NCBI GenBank assembly: GCA_035388225.1
Contig: DAOOPM010000021.1
Coordinates: 1-64,000 of the forward strand
Reading direction: 5' to 3'
Source: SB25 sp029560875
Lineage (GTDB): Bacteria; Bacteroidota; Bacteroidia; Bacteroidales; Tenuifilaceae
Length of the DNA: 64,000 nt
Positions within the stretch are counted from its first letter, which is position 1. The number at the start of each line of letters is the position of its first letter. Position numbers and translations under genes: made by a program. The notes under the pieces are model-generated. The model had not been told where the DNA came from, searched no databases, and saw only the letters and a program-made list of their open reading frames with translations. This document shows, piece after piece, positions 24,798-33,393 of the stretch.

Positions 24798-25667
24798 TTA
24801 AAAGGTAAACTTGCAGGATAGTCCGAAAACAGGGGCACTGGAACCATTCATGGCTGCCTCAGCATTTACTACGGTAGGTTCAACCCTAATGCCTAAATCG
24901 TCATCCACATTCCAATCGTAAAGGTGGGCGTCCACGTTGGCATCGAGTATATTTAGTATATAAACTGCTGATAATCCTAAAATAGACATATCTCGATTAC
25001 GACGGTAGGCATTCATGTAATACCGCAACTCATCGGCAGTACGTTCTCCGTTGAATTCGTCAACGGTGTTGGGGTCGTCGTCAATTTTATATTTCAAGGC
25101 TGTTTTGAAGCGGGTATAGCCTCTGTTGTTCCAGTTGGCAATAAAATAAAAGGTGGATAATCCTCCGTAAATAATAGGCACTTTCCAGTACTTTTTGTTA
25201 TAAACTTGCCCAAGTCCAGGAACAAGTGTCGAGAATATTGTTGCTGCTGCAGGGGAGTGCTTTTTGTCATTATAACAGTAAACGGCATCAACCACACTGG
25301 CAAGGTAAAAAGCGCCAGCTGCTGCATAGTATAGGTTGCGAGTGTTTCGCTGTTCAACCACTCGTTGCTTTAGGTACTCCTTATCGGGCGATAAATCCGA
25401 TGCCATATTGTAAACTCTCAGCCTATGCTGGTAGTTTTGGTTGGCATTAATCCCTAAATAGAGCATGCTACCCATGCCTCCATAGAATACAGGAATTTTC
25501 CAGTAATCCTTGTTAACAACCTGTCCGTAGCCTGGGGCTATGTGGGAAACAAGCCAAATTCGGGCAGAGTAATCCTTAGGAGGAACTTTACTTTTTTCAA
25601 CAACTTGTGGGAATGCTGCGCAAGTAAAGCCGAGTAGAAAAATCAGAATGGCCGACAATCTTTTCAT
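24798..25667 (-). CDS. DUF5683 membrane protein
   Basis: 289 residues from the ATG at 25667; an upstream in-frame start would place 14 extra residues before a clean signal peptide (MKRLSAILIFLLGFTCAAFPQ). Two repeated blocks are visible: APGYGQVVNKDYWKIPVFYGG near residue 45 and VPGLGQVYNKKYWKVPIIYGG near residue 155, so the protein is an internal duplication. Hydrophobic stretches fall between them. It is conserved next to parAB in Bacteroidota; the function is unknown, and the location hints at a link to chromosome or envelope organisation. Confidence 0.85.
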   Translation of the reverse strand: MKRLSAILIFLLGFTCAAFPQVVEKSKVPPKDYSARIWLVSHIAPGYGQVVNKDYWKIPVFYGGMGSMLYLGINANQNYQHRLRVYNMASDLSPDKEYLKQRVVEQRNTRNLYYAAAGAFYLASVVDAVYCYNDKKHSPAAATIFSTLVPGLGQVYNKKYWKVPIIYGGLSTFYFIANWNNRGYTRFKTALKYKIDDDPNTVDEFNGERTADELRYYMNAYRRNRDMSILGLSAVYILNILDANVDAHLYDWNVDDDLGIRVEPTVVNAEAAMNGSSAPVFGLSCKFTF

Positions 25668-25743
25668 GGAATGTCGGCCTATAATACTTATAAAAGCTTT
25701 AGTCTTCAAATCCTTGGGGCTTTTAGTGCTTTGGGATTAGAGT

Positions 25744-26649
25744 TTACTCCTCAATTCTAATAAACTTCTCAAGAATAACATCTAGTTCCTCGGAATTATT
25801 GTACGATATAACAATTTTTCCGTCGCCTTTTCCACCAGGTTTAACATCGGCACGTAAGCCTAACTTGTTGGTAAGGTGCTCACGAAGCACTACTTCCGAT
25901 TCGGCTAGGTTAGCGCTTGGTTTTGCTTTGGACTCTTTTTGTGGCTTGTGGTTCTGGGAGTCTCTAACCAACTCCTCAACCCGGCGAACAGAAAGGTCTT
26001 CGTTTATTATCTTGTTGTATATATCAAGCTGAAGTTTAACGTCGTCAACATTTACAAGCGCTCTAGCATGTCCCATGGAGATTTTAAACTCACTAATACC
26101 AATTTGTATTTCGGCGGGTAATCTTAGCAAGCGCAAGTAGTTTGTTACAGTCGCTCTTTTCTTTCCAACCCTGTCGGCAAGTGTTTCCTGTGTTAGCGAG
26201 CACTCGTCAATTAAACGTTGGTAGCTAATGGCAACCTCAATAGCGTTGAGGTCTTCGCGTTGAATATTTTCCACCAGAGCCATTTCCAACATACCTTGGT
26301 CGTCGGCGGTGCGAGTAAATGCAGGAATAGTTTTAAGTCCAGCGAGCTTTACTGCCCTTAGCCTACGCTCTCCAGAGATAAGTTGATACCTTCCGTTAAT
26401 TGCGCGAACGGTAATGGGTTGTATCACCCCAAGTTTTAGTATCGATTCCGATAATTCCTTTAGCGCAGTTTCATCGAAATTGGTACGTGGTTGGTATGGG
26501 TTGATGTCAATTTTCTCAACATCAATCTCGTTAACTAACTCCTTAACAACGTGCTTAACGGTTTCCTCATTGCCACTTCTGGTAGAGTCAGTTGATGCAT
26601 CCTCTATAAGTGCTCCTAATCCCCTTCCTAAAGCCATTTTTTTTGACAT
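25744..26649 (-). CDS. parB: Chromosome-partitioning protein ParB
   Basis: 301-residue ParB/Spo0J CTPase clamp that loads at parS. The N-terminal region has IDINPYQPRTNFDE and the GERRLRA CTP-binding box (in ISGERRLRAVKLAGL), then the helix-turn-helix LTQETLADRVGKKRATVTNYLRLL and a C-terminal dimerisation domain. It starts 25 bp after the parA stop and ends 77 bp before the DUF5683 start, giving an operon parA-parB-DUF5683. I found no convincing parS site in the window. Confidence 0.96.
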   Translation of the reverse strand: MSKKMALGRGLGALIEDASTDSTRSGNEETVKHVVKELVNEIDVEKIDINPYQPRTNFDETALKELSESILKLGVIQPITVRAINGRYQLISGERRLRAVKLAGLKTIPAFTRTADDQGMLEMALVENIQREDLNAIEVAISYQRLIDECSLTQETLADRVGKKRATVTNYLRLLRLPAEIQIGISEFKISMGHARALVNVDDVKLQLDIYNKIINEDLSVRRVEELVRDSQNHKPQKESKAKPSANLAESEVVLREHLTNKLGLRADVKPGGKGDGKIVISYNNSEELDVILEKFIRIEE

Positions 26650-26673
26650 ATCTAAATTCTCCTGCCTTATGTA

Positions 26674-27474
26674 TTATTGCTGTTCAGCCACCTTGTAATC
26701 GATGCTGGTCATATTGTTTTTTTGCAGTAGTTCGCGAGCTAAGTTGATATAGTTAGCAGAGCCAGTTGATGCTGCATCGTATAGAATTACAGGCTTGCCA
26801 TAACTTGGAGCTTCACTTAACTTGATGTTACGTTGAATAATGGTCTCGAACACCATTTGCTGGAAGTGTTTCTTAACCTCTTCAACTACTTGGTTTGATA
26901 GGCGTAAGCGGGCATCGTACATGGTAAGTAAAAAGCCCTCAATTTGTAACTCTGGGTTTAACCGGGTTTGAATAATTTTGATTGTATTCAAAAGTTTTCC
27001 AAGCCCTTCTAGCGCAAAGTACTCGCACTGTACTGGAATAATTACAGAATCGGCCGCGCTAAGTGCGTTAACTGTGATAAGTCCAAGTGAAGGAGAGCAG
27101 TCGATAAGTACAAAATCGTAATCGTCCTTTACTTTCTCAATAACACCTTTAAGAATTTTCTCACGGTTAGGCATATTGAGCATTTCAATCTCAGCACCTA
27201 CTAGGTCTATATGTGAGGGAATTAAATCTAATCCCTTAATTTCGCTATTTAAAATGATGTCTTTGGGGTTAACTTCGTCAACCATGCATTCGTAAATGCT
27301 TGTCTTGATGTTTCTTAAGTCGAAACCAGTTCCTGAAGTGGCGTTAGCCTGGGGGTCAGCATCTATAAGCAGAACTTTTTTCTCAAGAACCGCTAAGCTA
27401 GCTGCAAGATTGATGGCCGAAGTGGTTTTACCTACTCCGCCTTTTTGGTTTGCTAATGCAATTACTTTTGCCAT
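26674..27474 (-). CDS. parA: Chromosome-partitioning ATPase ParA (Soj)
   Basis: 266-residue ParA/MinD-superfamily ATPase. The deviant Walker A KGGVGKTT lies at residues 11-18 with signature Lys11, and Walker A-prime LIDADPQANATSG and Walker B LIDCSPSLGL follow. The sequence ends after a C-terminal helix. It works with ParB to segregate and position replication origins. It is the first gene of parA-parB-DUF5683 and has a good promoter at 27499-27530. Confidence 0.97.
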   Translation of the reverse strand: MAKVIALANQKGGVGKTTSAINLAASLAVLEKKVLLIDADPQANATSGTGFDLRNIKTSIYECMVDEVNPKDIILNSEIKGLDLIPSHIDLVGAEIEMLNMPNREKILKGVIEKVKDDYDFVLIDCSPSLGLITVNALSAADSVIIPVQCEYFALEGLGKLLNTIKIIQTRLNPELQIEGFLLTMYDARLRLSNQVVEEVKKHFQQMVFETIIQRNIKLSEAPSYGKPVILYDAASTGSANYINLARELLQKNNMTSIDYKVAEQQ

Positions 27475-27498
27475 TTTGTATGGTTTTTAAACAGGGGT

Positions 27499-27530
27499 CA
27501 AAAATACACATCCTAAATTTACCAATCAAA
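27499..27530 (-). promoter_or_regulatory. Promoter of the parA-parB operon
   Basis: On the minus strand: TTTG (27527-27530), a 20-bp spacer, TATTTTTG (27499-27506), and then parA 25 bp downstream. Fits the -33 TTTG / -7 TAnnTTTG pattern. Confidence 0.65.
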
Positions 27531-27682
27531 GCTCCAAACGTTTTGAATATGAACAAAAATTGGCTTGTTACTAACAGGTTATTAACAATTCGTTTAAACC
27601 CTCAGCATCCGCAAAAATAGAAAATCTTTTTGAATATCCTTGGGTAAATTTTACACACAAACGTCTATTTAATTCAATGTAT

Positions 27683-27690
27683 TATATTTG
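27683..27690 (+). promoter_or_regulatory. -7 promoter box of the lipid kinase gene
   Basis: TATATTTG, an exact TAnnTTTG match, ends 33 bp before the TTG start at 27724. I see no good -33 TTTG at 17-23 bp spacing. Confidence 0.45.
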
Positions 27691-27723
27691 CACCCATAAA
27701 CTCGATGCATAAATTTTAAGTTA

Positions 27724-28704
27724 TTGAAAAATAGTTGGTTTATAGTGGTCAATCCCCGTGCAGGTGGTGGCAAGGGAAAGGTTGATTGGCCTACAATTGA
27801 AGCATTGCTCAAGGCCTATGAGGTTGAGTTCGACTATGCTTTTACCGAGCATAAGCATCATGCTGTAGAGATTGCCGTAAAGGCCATTAATAATGGCTAT
27901 AAGAAGATTGTTGCCGTTGGAGGCGATGGTACGCTTAACGAAGTTGTTAATGGGATTTTCATTCAGAAGAAGTTTTCTCCGCTGGAGATTGTTGTAGGGG
28001 TTATTGCCGTTGGTACAGGTAACGACTGGTTTAGGATGTACGATATTCCGCTTGGATACGAGGAGTGCGTTAAGGCAATAAAGTCTGAATATGTGTTTAA
28101 GCAGGACGTTGGTAAGGTAGAGTACTGGGAATCGATGGTACAGCACAGCCGTTATTTTGTTAATGCTGCGGGTATTGGGTTCGATGCCGAAGTGGCACAA
28201 CGTACCAATCGGCTTAAGGATTTGGGTAGGAGAGGTGCTGTCCTTTATATACTAAGCTTGCTTAAGGCATTGCTGGGCTATCATCATACTAAAGTTAATG
28301 TTTCGGTAGATGGAGCCAATGTTCAGGAGAGTGCATTTAGCTTAACTTTGGGAATAGGGCGTTTTAATGGTGCTGGTATGATGCAAGTTCCTAATGCAAT
28401 AGCCAACGATGGCTTATATGATATCACACTAATTAAGAAGATTAGTAAACTAGGCGTTATCAAGAATATTCATAGGCTTTACAATGGTTCAATACTAAAT
28501 CACCCAAAAATATCAAGTTACCGAGGTTCGGTTATCGAAATAAAGAGCGAGCCTCCCATTAAACTAGAGGCCGATGGTGAATCGTTGGGCGAATCGCCAT
28601 TCCGTTTTACAATTTTGCCCGAGGCCATTAATGTGGTTGTGAGCGAGGGGTTTATTTCCCAGTTTAAATCGAACTCAGATGTTTACTCGGCAAGTGCCGT
28701 ATAG
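27724..28704 (+). CDS. Diacylglycerol kinase-like lipid kinase (YegS/BmrU family)
   Basis: 326-residue lipid kinase of the DAGK catalytic family, phosphorylating diacylglycerol or a related lipid. The nucleotide loop NPRAGGGKG comes right after the start, with GGDGTLNEVVNG and GTGND motifs following. The C-terminal beta-domain ends in EADGESLGESPFRFTILP. The start is a TTG at 27724 (MKNSWFIVVNP), where related proteins normally begin. It reads towards porQ with a 90-bp gap. Confidence 0.92.
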   Translation: MKNSWFIVVNPRAGGGKGKVDWPTIEALLKAYEVEFDYAFTEHKHHAVEIAVKAINNGYKKIVAVGGDGTLNEVVNGIFIQKKFSPLEIVVGVIAVGTGNDWFRMYDIPLGYEECVKAIKSEYVFKQDVGKVEYWESMVQHSRYFVNAAGIGFDAEVAQRTNRLKDLGRRGAVLYILSLLKALLGYHHTKVNVSVDGANVQESAFSLTLGIGRFNGAGMMQVPNAIANDGLYDITLIKKISKLGVIKNIHRLYNGSILNHPKISSYRGSVIEIKSEPPIKLEADGESLGESPFRFTILPEAINVVVSEGFISQFKSNSDVYSASAV

Positions 28705-28793
28705 TGAAACATTGTTTGTTGAGGTTGACAATATTTTGCTGATTTGTGTGTTTTACTATTGTTAGCCGATTTTTTTACAGTTATATTATTCCA

Positions 28794-29846
28794 ATGCTGA
28801 GACGATTCTTTTTAATATCAATATTTCTTGGACTGACCGCAAACTTCCTATTAGCTCAGGTTAGTGGGCGTGGCACCTATCAGTTTTTGGGGTTGCCAAC
28901 CTCGTCTCGTGCAACTGCGCTGGGCGGAAAGGTTGTTGCATTGGATGAGCCTGATTTATCGTTGGTAGCGCAAAATCCATCGATGCTCGATTCGAGTATG
29001 CATAATAGTTTAACCCTATCATACATTAATTACTTTTCCGACATTAATTATGTGACTTTTTCCTATGCCCGAAATATTCCGAAATTGGGGACTTTGGCAA
29101 TTGGTGGGCAAAGGATCGGCTATGGTTCGTTCCTTAGAGCTGATGAGACTGGAGTTCAGAATGGAACATTCACTGCTTCGGAAATGGCATTTAGCATTTC
29201 GTACTCCAGAATAATTGACACTTGCTTTAGCGTTGGCGTTAGTTTTAAGCCAATTTATTCTCACTTGGAGAGTTACACCTCCTGGGGTGTTGCATTAGAT
29301 TTTGCTGGTAGTTATCGTTCCGATAATGGGCTGTTCTCAGCAGGATTGATATTTAAGAATGTAGGTTCAATGATTAAATCGTACACCCCAGGAACTTACG
29401 AGCCTTTGCCGTTTGAAATTATTGCAGGTGTTAGCAAGAAACTTGCTCATGCTCCATTTCGATTTGTAATTACGTTCCAGCAGTTGCAGAATATGAGCCT
29501 TTACTATAAAACTGATGATTTTACAGAGGAGTCGGTGTTTGACGAATCCGAAAAGAAATCGGATGGAGCTATGGAGAAGATAGGGAAAGAAATTATTAGC
29601 CACGTAATTTTAGGCGCAGAATTCGTTCCAATTCGTAATTTCTATTTGCGTTTTGGGTATAATTATCAGCGCAGGAATGAACTTAAAATTCAGGAAAAGG
29701 TTTCCTCTGTTGGTTTTAGTTGGGGCATCGGGGTTAAAATTTCAAAATTCCATATTAACTTTAGTAGAGCAAGGCTTCATTTAGCAGGAGCCACCAACCA
29801 TTTTACAATTACAACTGATTTATCAAAGTTGTTCAATGTCAAATAA
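28794..29846 (+). CDS. porQ: Type IX secretion system protein PorQ
   Basis: 350-residue outer-membrane protein with signal peptide 1-20. The N-terminal GRGTYQFLGLPTSSRATALGG is the PorQ/PorV-like start, followed by an all-beta barrel. PorQ associates with the T9SS attachment complex (PorU, PorV, PorZ), which cleaves sorting domains and anchors cargo. I use the ATG at 28794; an earlier in-frame ATG would precede the signal peptide by 16 residues. In related genomes porQ is, from memory, often followed by cmk and ispH; here the phosphate operon separates porQ from cmk. Confidence 0.9.
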   Translation: MLRRFFLISIFLGLTANFLLAQVSGRGTYQFLGLPTSSRATALGGKVVALDEPDLSLVAQNPSMLDSSMHNSLTLSYINYFSDINYVTFSYARNIPKLGTLAIGGQRIGYGSFLRADETGVQNGTFTASEMAFSISYSRIIDTCFSVGVSFKPIYSHLESYTSWGVALDFAGSYRSDNGLFSAGLIFKNVGSMIKSYTPGTYEPLPFEIIAGVSKKLAHAPFRFVITFQQLQNMSLYYKTDDFTEESVFDESEKKSDGAMEKIGKEIISHVILGAEFVPIRNFYLRFGYNYQRRNELKIQEKVSSVGFSWGIGVKISKFHINFSRARLHLAGATNHFTITTDLSKLFNVK

Positions 29847-29880
29847 AAGAAGCCATAACGCAGTTATGGCTTCTTTTATT
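29842..29880. terminator. Bidirectional terminator with 18-bp stem
   Basis: AATAAAAGAAGCCATAAC (29842-29859) pairs perfectly with GTTATGGCTTCTTTTATT (29863-29880) around a GCA loop. It overlaps the porQ stop and serves both porQ and the convergent PiT gene. Confidence 0.88.
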
Positions 29881-29895
29881 CTTCCAAACTAACTT

Positions 29896-30885
29896 TTATA
29901 CAAACAACTTAATTAGCAGATATAGTAATCCAGATACTACCATTGTCATTGGTATAGTCATAATCCAGGCACCAATAATCCCTTGAGCAACCTTCCATCT
30001 AACAGCAGAAACTCTTCGGGTTATTCCAACACCCATAATCGCTCCTGAGATGGTATGTGTTGTACTTACAGGTATTCCCATAAACGAAGACATTGCCAAA
30101 GTCATTGCTCCTGCCGTTTCGGCGCTAAAACCATGAACAGGCTTTAAGTCTGTAAGGTTTACACCCATAGTTTTAATTACCTTCCATCCTCCTGTTAACG
30201 TTCCTAAACCTATTGCAAGGTAACAAGAGAATACAACCCATTGCGGAACATAGAACTCTGCACCTAAATAACCAGTGCTGAAAAGTAGAACGGCAATAAT
30301 TCCCATTGTTTTTTGAGCATCGTTTCCACCATGACCTAAACTAAAGAATGCCGATGATAGTAACTGTAAATAACGGAACCAATGATCAACACTTCCCGGC
30401 TTCTTATTTCTCAAAAGCCAGTAGGTTAAAACCATTAGTAAATACCCCAGTACAAAACCAATGATGGGAGAAAGGATAATAAATACCGATACCTTTATTA
30501 TTCCCGCAGCAACTACAGCACTAGGACCATGAAAGAAAAGCGCTGGGCCGACCATACCTCCAATTAGTGAATGAGATACACTTATAGGTAGTCCAAAATG
30601 AGTACAAATATAAACCCAGAGTGCTGCGCCAATAAGTGCAGAGAATATAAACCAAGGCTCAATAATAGTTGGGTCTACAATCCCTTTACCCATGGTATTG
30701 GCAATATGAAGTCCAAACAGAAAGTAGGCTGCAAAATTGAAAAAAGCCGCCCAAAGTACTGCCATGAATGGGGACAGCACTCGTGTAGCAACAACCGTGG
30801 CCACAGAGTTTGCCGCATCGTTCATTCCATTTAGGAAATCATATATGAGTGCAATTGCAATTATAGTAATTACTAGAACTGTCAT
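29896..30885 (-). CDS. PiT-family inorganic phosphate transporter
   Basis: 329-residue phosphate permease with about ten membrane segments. It has the two PiT signature repeats: DFLNGMNDAANSVATVVATR near the N terminus and GHGGNDAQKTMG near the centre, plus the C-terminal PVSTTHTISGAIMGVG block. Uptake is probably H+- or Na+-coupled. It lies 4 bp after the DUF47 stop, the usual PhoU-like/PiT pairing. The operon is preceded by a Pho-box-like element. Confidence 0.95.
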   Translation of the reverse strand: MTVLVITIIAIALIYDFLNGMNDAANSVATVVATRVLSPFMAVLWAAFFNFAAYFLFGLHIANTMGKGIVDPTIIEPWFIFSALIGAALWVYICTHFGLPISVSHSLIGGMVGPALFFHGPSAVVAAGIIKVSVFIILSPIIGFVLGYLLMVLTYWLLRNKKPGSVDHWFRYLQLLSSAFFSLGHGGNDAQKTMGIIAVLLFSTGYLGAEFYVPQWVVFSCYLAIGLGTLTGGWKVIKTMGVNLTDLKPVHGFSAETAGAMTLAMSSFMGIPVSTTHTISGAIMGVGITRRVSAVRWKVAQGIIGAWIMTIPMTMVVSGLLYLLIKLFV

Positions 30886-30889
30886 ACAA

Positions 30890-31537
30890 TTACGCTTGTT
30901 TAATTAGAATTGACTTCAAAACATCTGAAGCATCCTCTAATTTATCAGTAGCTTCTTCAAGAACAATAAGTATTTCTTTCTTTTTAATTAACTCAATTGT
31001 GTTGGTTTCGTTTTCGAATAGATGTGAGATGCCTTGATGGTAAATGTCGTCTGACAAATTTTCGATATCATTTATCTTGATACAAGCCTCTTTGATTTTT
31101 GCAGGCTTTTTAATTTCCTCAATATGGTCAATAGCATATTTTAAGGAAATGCTTCCTTCGTGGATTAATTCGGCCAACTTATTAAATTCAGATGGAATTG
31201 TCTGTGGTTTGTACATTATTATGCGTTGAGCCGAACCATTAATGTAATCAACCACATCATCTATCGATGAAATTAAGGCATGAATATCCTCCCTGTCAAA
31301 GGGTGTAATAAATGATTGGTTCAGTAGATCAAACATTTCATGGGTCATATTATCACCCTTCCTTTCCAATTCTTTTATTTGATCTTTAATCTTTATTCGC
31401 TCATCCCAACTTGACGCTTTCATCATATCGCAAAGCAGAACCGATGTGTCAACTAAATTGGCTGCGGCCATTTTAAAGTGAGGATAGAATGTGGTATCCT
31501 TTGGAACTAGAATTTGGAAGAATCTATTTAAACCCAT
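30890..31537 (-). CDS. DUF47 (PhoU-like) phosphate-transport regulator
   Basis: 215-residue all-helical protein of the DUF47/TIGR00153 family, which has a PhoU-like fold and is nearly always paired with PiT transporters. Family helices are seen in ELERKGDNMTHEMFDLL and SIDDVVDYINGSAQRI, and acidic residues in D/E-rich motifs could coordinate metals as in PhoU. It probably gates PiT activity in response to phosphate (inference). It starts 4 bp before the PiT gene. Confidence 0.93.
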   Translation of the reverse strand: MGLNRFFQILVPKDTTFYPHFKMAAANLVDTSVLLCDMMKASSWDERIKIKDQIKELERKGDNMTHEMFDLLNQSFITPFDREDIHALISSIDDVVDYINGSAQRIIMYKPQTIPSEFNKLAELIHEGSISLKYAIDHIEEIKKPAKIKEACIKINDIENLSDDIYHQGISHLFENETNTIELIKKKEILIVLEEATDKLEDASDVLKSILIKQA

Positions 31538-31592
31538 ATTAATTAATTTTAAAATTTAAGGCTACAAAGGTGAATTAATCCTAACAAAACAA

Positions 31593-31620
31593 TGTTAAGT
31601 TAATGTTAACTTTTGGTTAA
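31593..31620 (-). promoter_or_regulatory. Pho-box-like direct repeats before the DUF47-PiT operon
   Basis: On the minus strand, TTAACC, TTAACA and TTAACA recur at exact 11-bp periodicity (31615-31620, 31604-31609 and 31593-31598). This matches the Gram-positive PhoP box pattern, TT(A/T/C)ACA with 5-bp gaps. A weak -7-like CACCTTTG at 31565-31572 follows 21 bp closer to the gene, as for an activator site replacing -33. It also lies upstream of the divergent cmk gene. Confidence 0.55.
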
Positions 31621-31735
31621 TATATTACAATGACAGCCTATAATAATTTGATATAAAATAACTTAGCTTAAAATACTCAAAAGCATATGTATCTTGACTT
31701 ACTTTTTGGGGGATAGAAAAGTGTAATCTGTTTCT

Positions 31736-31743
31736 TACATTTG
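31736..31743 (+). promoter_or_regulatory. -7 promoter box of cmk
   Basis: TACATTTG matches TAnnTTTG, ending 19 bp before the ATG at 31763. A GGAG lies 3 bp before the ATG. Confidence 0.4.
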
Positions 31744-31762
31744 CAGTTCAAATTATCTGGAG

Positions 31763-32458
31763 ATGAATAAAAGCATAGTAATAGCGGTTGACGGTTTTTC
31801 ATCGTGTGGAAAAAGCACATTTGCAAAACAAATTGCAAAAAAACTCAACTATCTTTTCATAGATAGCGGGGCAATGTATAGGGCGGTTACCCTAGCATTT
31901 ATACAGAATAATATTATAGAAGGCGGAAAGGTAAGACCTGACCTATACTTGGATATACTTTCAAAAATTGATGTTGGATTTAAATTTAACGAAGTTAAAG
32001 GACTTTTTGAAGTAACCCTGGCCGGCGTAGTTGTTGAGAATGAAATCAGAAAACCCGAAGTGGCAAACCTTGTTAGTGTGGTTGCAGCAATTCCAGAGGT
32101 TCGCGAACGTATGGTTGAACTTCAACGGAAACTTGGCGAGAAAAAAGGTATAGTAATGGATGGTCGCGATATTGGAACTGTGGTTTTCCCAGATGCGGAG
32201 TTGAAAATATTTATGACGGCCGACCCAGTTATACGCGCTGAACGTCGCCTAAAAGAACTCCTCGAAAAAGGCATCAACATAACTCTTGACGAGGTTTTAT
32301 CGAATATCAAGGAGCGCGACCATTTAGACCAAACCCGCGATGTATCTCCATTACAAAAGGCTCACGATGCAATTGTTTTGGACAATAGCCATATGACAGT
32401 TGTGGAGCAAATGAATTGGGTGGAAAATTTGGTGAAGGAACGAATAGGTAAGGCCTAA
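31763..32458 (+). CDS. cmk: (d)CMP kinase
   Basis: 231-residue cytidylate kinase that phosphorylates CMP and dCMP. The P-loop is GFSSCGKST at residues 11-19. The DSGAMYRA nucleotide-binding segment, MDGRDIGTVVFPDAELKIFMTA block and RDHLDQTRDVSPL lid are all present. The length is normal. The downstream methyltransferase begins 11 bp after the stop, so cmk is probably co-transcribed with the next three genes. Confidence 0.97.
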   Translation: MNKSIVIAVDGFSSCGKSTFAKQIAKKLNYLFIDSGAMYRAVTLAFIQNNIIEGGKVRPDLYLDILSKIDVGFKFNEVKGLFEVTLAGVVVENEIRKPEVANLVSVVAAIPEVRERMVELQRKLGEKKGIVMDGRDIGTVVFPDAELKIFMTADPVIRAERRLKELLEKGINITLDEVLSNIKERDHLDQTRDVSPLQKAHDAIVLDNSHMTVVEQMNWVENLVKERIGKA

Positions 32459-32468
32459 CAAGAACTAC

Positions 32469-33347
32469 ATGCTAAAAAAGGCTTTTAAGAAGGTTCTCCG
32501 TTTTGTTGAGATTCAGAAAAGAGAGTTGCGAACGATGTCTCTTTTGGATGTGCTCAAAAAATCGACCGATAAAGACTTGGCAAGGTTTGCAGAAGTTGTA
32601 AAACAAGATAAGCAGAATGCTTTTGCGGAGCAGGAGTTATCAGCCTTTGGATTAGTCGATAAAAAACGACTACAATTACTAAATTCTAAAGAAAGTATTG
32701 TTGTTCAGGATTTTGGCGCAGGTAATCCAGATTCAAGCAGAACACAGGCGCAAATTGTTGATGGAGTCAGTGGGTTGGAGGAAGTTTCGTCTATATGTAA
32801 GAATGCTTCAACTCCAGAAAATCTTGGACGATTACTATTTAAACTAATAGCCGAATTTAAGCCAAAATGTTGCTTAGAGTTGGGTACTAGTCTGGGCATT
32901 TCGGCATCGTATCAGGTTTTAGCGCTAAAAAGTAATGGACATGGACGATTTGTTACTATTGAGGGTTCGCAGAGCATTGCCAAAATTGCAGAGCAAACCA
33001 TTGAGGAACTTGGATACCCTAATTTTGACGTTCATGTTGGGAAATTTAAAGATGTTTTACCCATTATTTTACCAACTATAGGCACTGTTGATTTTGTTTT
33101 TATTGATGGACATCACGATAGATTTGCTACCAAGGAATATTTCGAAACAATTTTTCCTTACTTGTCCGAGAAGTCAATTGTGATTTTCGATGATATTGAT
33201 TGGTCTAAGGGGATGGGTGAGTTTTGGGACGAAATGAATCACGATTCAAGGGTTAAGTTTTCGTTTGATTTATTTAGATGGGGAGTTTGCTTTATCGATA
33301 AGCACAATTCAGAATCCAGAACACAATCATATAAAATAATTGTTTAA
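32469..33347 (+). CDS. Class I SAM-dependent methyltransferase
   Basis: 292-residue protein. An N-terminal helical segment (1-60) precedes a Rossmann methyltransferase of the methyltransf_24/O-methyltransferase type, with SAM-binding motif LELGTSLGISASYQ, the acidic GRFVTIEGSQSIA and the FVFIDGHHDRFATKEYFE catalytic block. No substrate can be assigned. It lies between cmk and a CDF-like transporter in what looks like one rightward operon. Confidence 0.88.
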   Translation: MLKKAFKKVLRFVEIQKRELRTMSLLDVLKKSTDKDLARFAEVVKQDKQNAFAEQELSAFGLVDKKRLQLLNSKESIVVQDFGAGNPDSSRTQAQIVDGVSGLEEVSSICKNASTPENLGRLLFKLIAEFKPKCCLELGTSLGISASYQVLALKSNGHGRFVTIEGSQSIAKIAEQTIEELGYPNFDVHVGKFKDVLPIILPTIGTVDFVFIDGHHDRFATKEYFETIFPYLSEKSIVIFDDIDWSKGMGEFWDEMNHDSRVKFSFDLFRWGVCFIDKHNSESRTQSYKIIV

Positions 33348-33393
33348 AACTTTCCTTCTATCAAATTGTTATCATCGCTGAAAAGTCAATGGA

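Noticed and set aside
27721..28200. 159-codon minus-strand frame
   Set aside because: It is the antisense shadow of the lipid kinase gene, which has clear family motifs.
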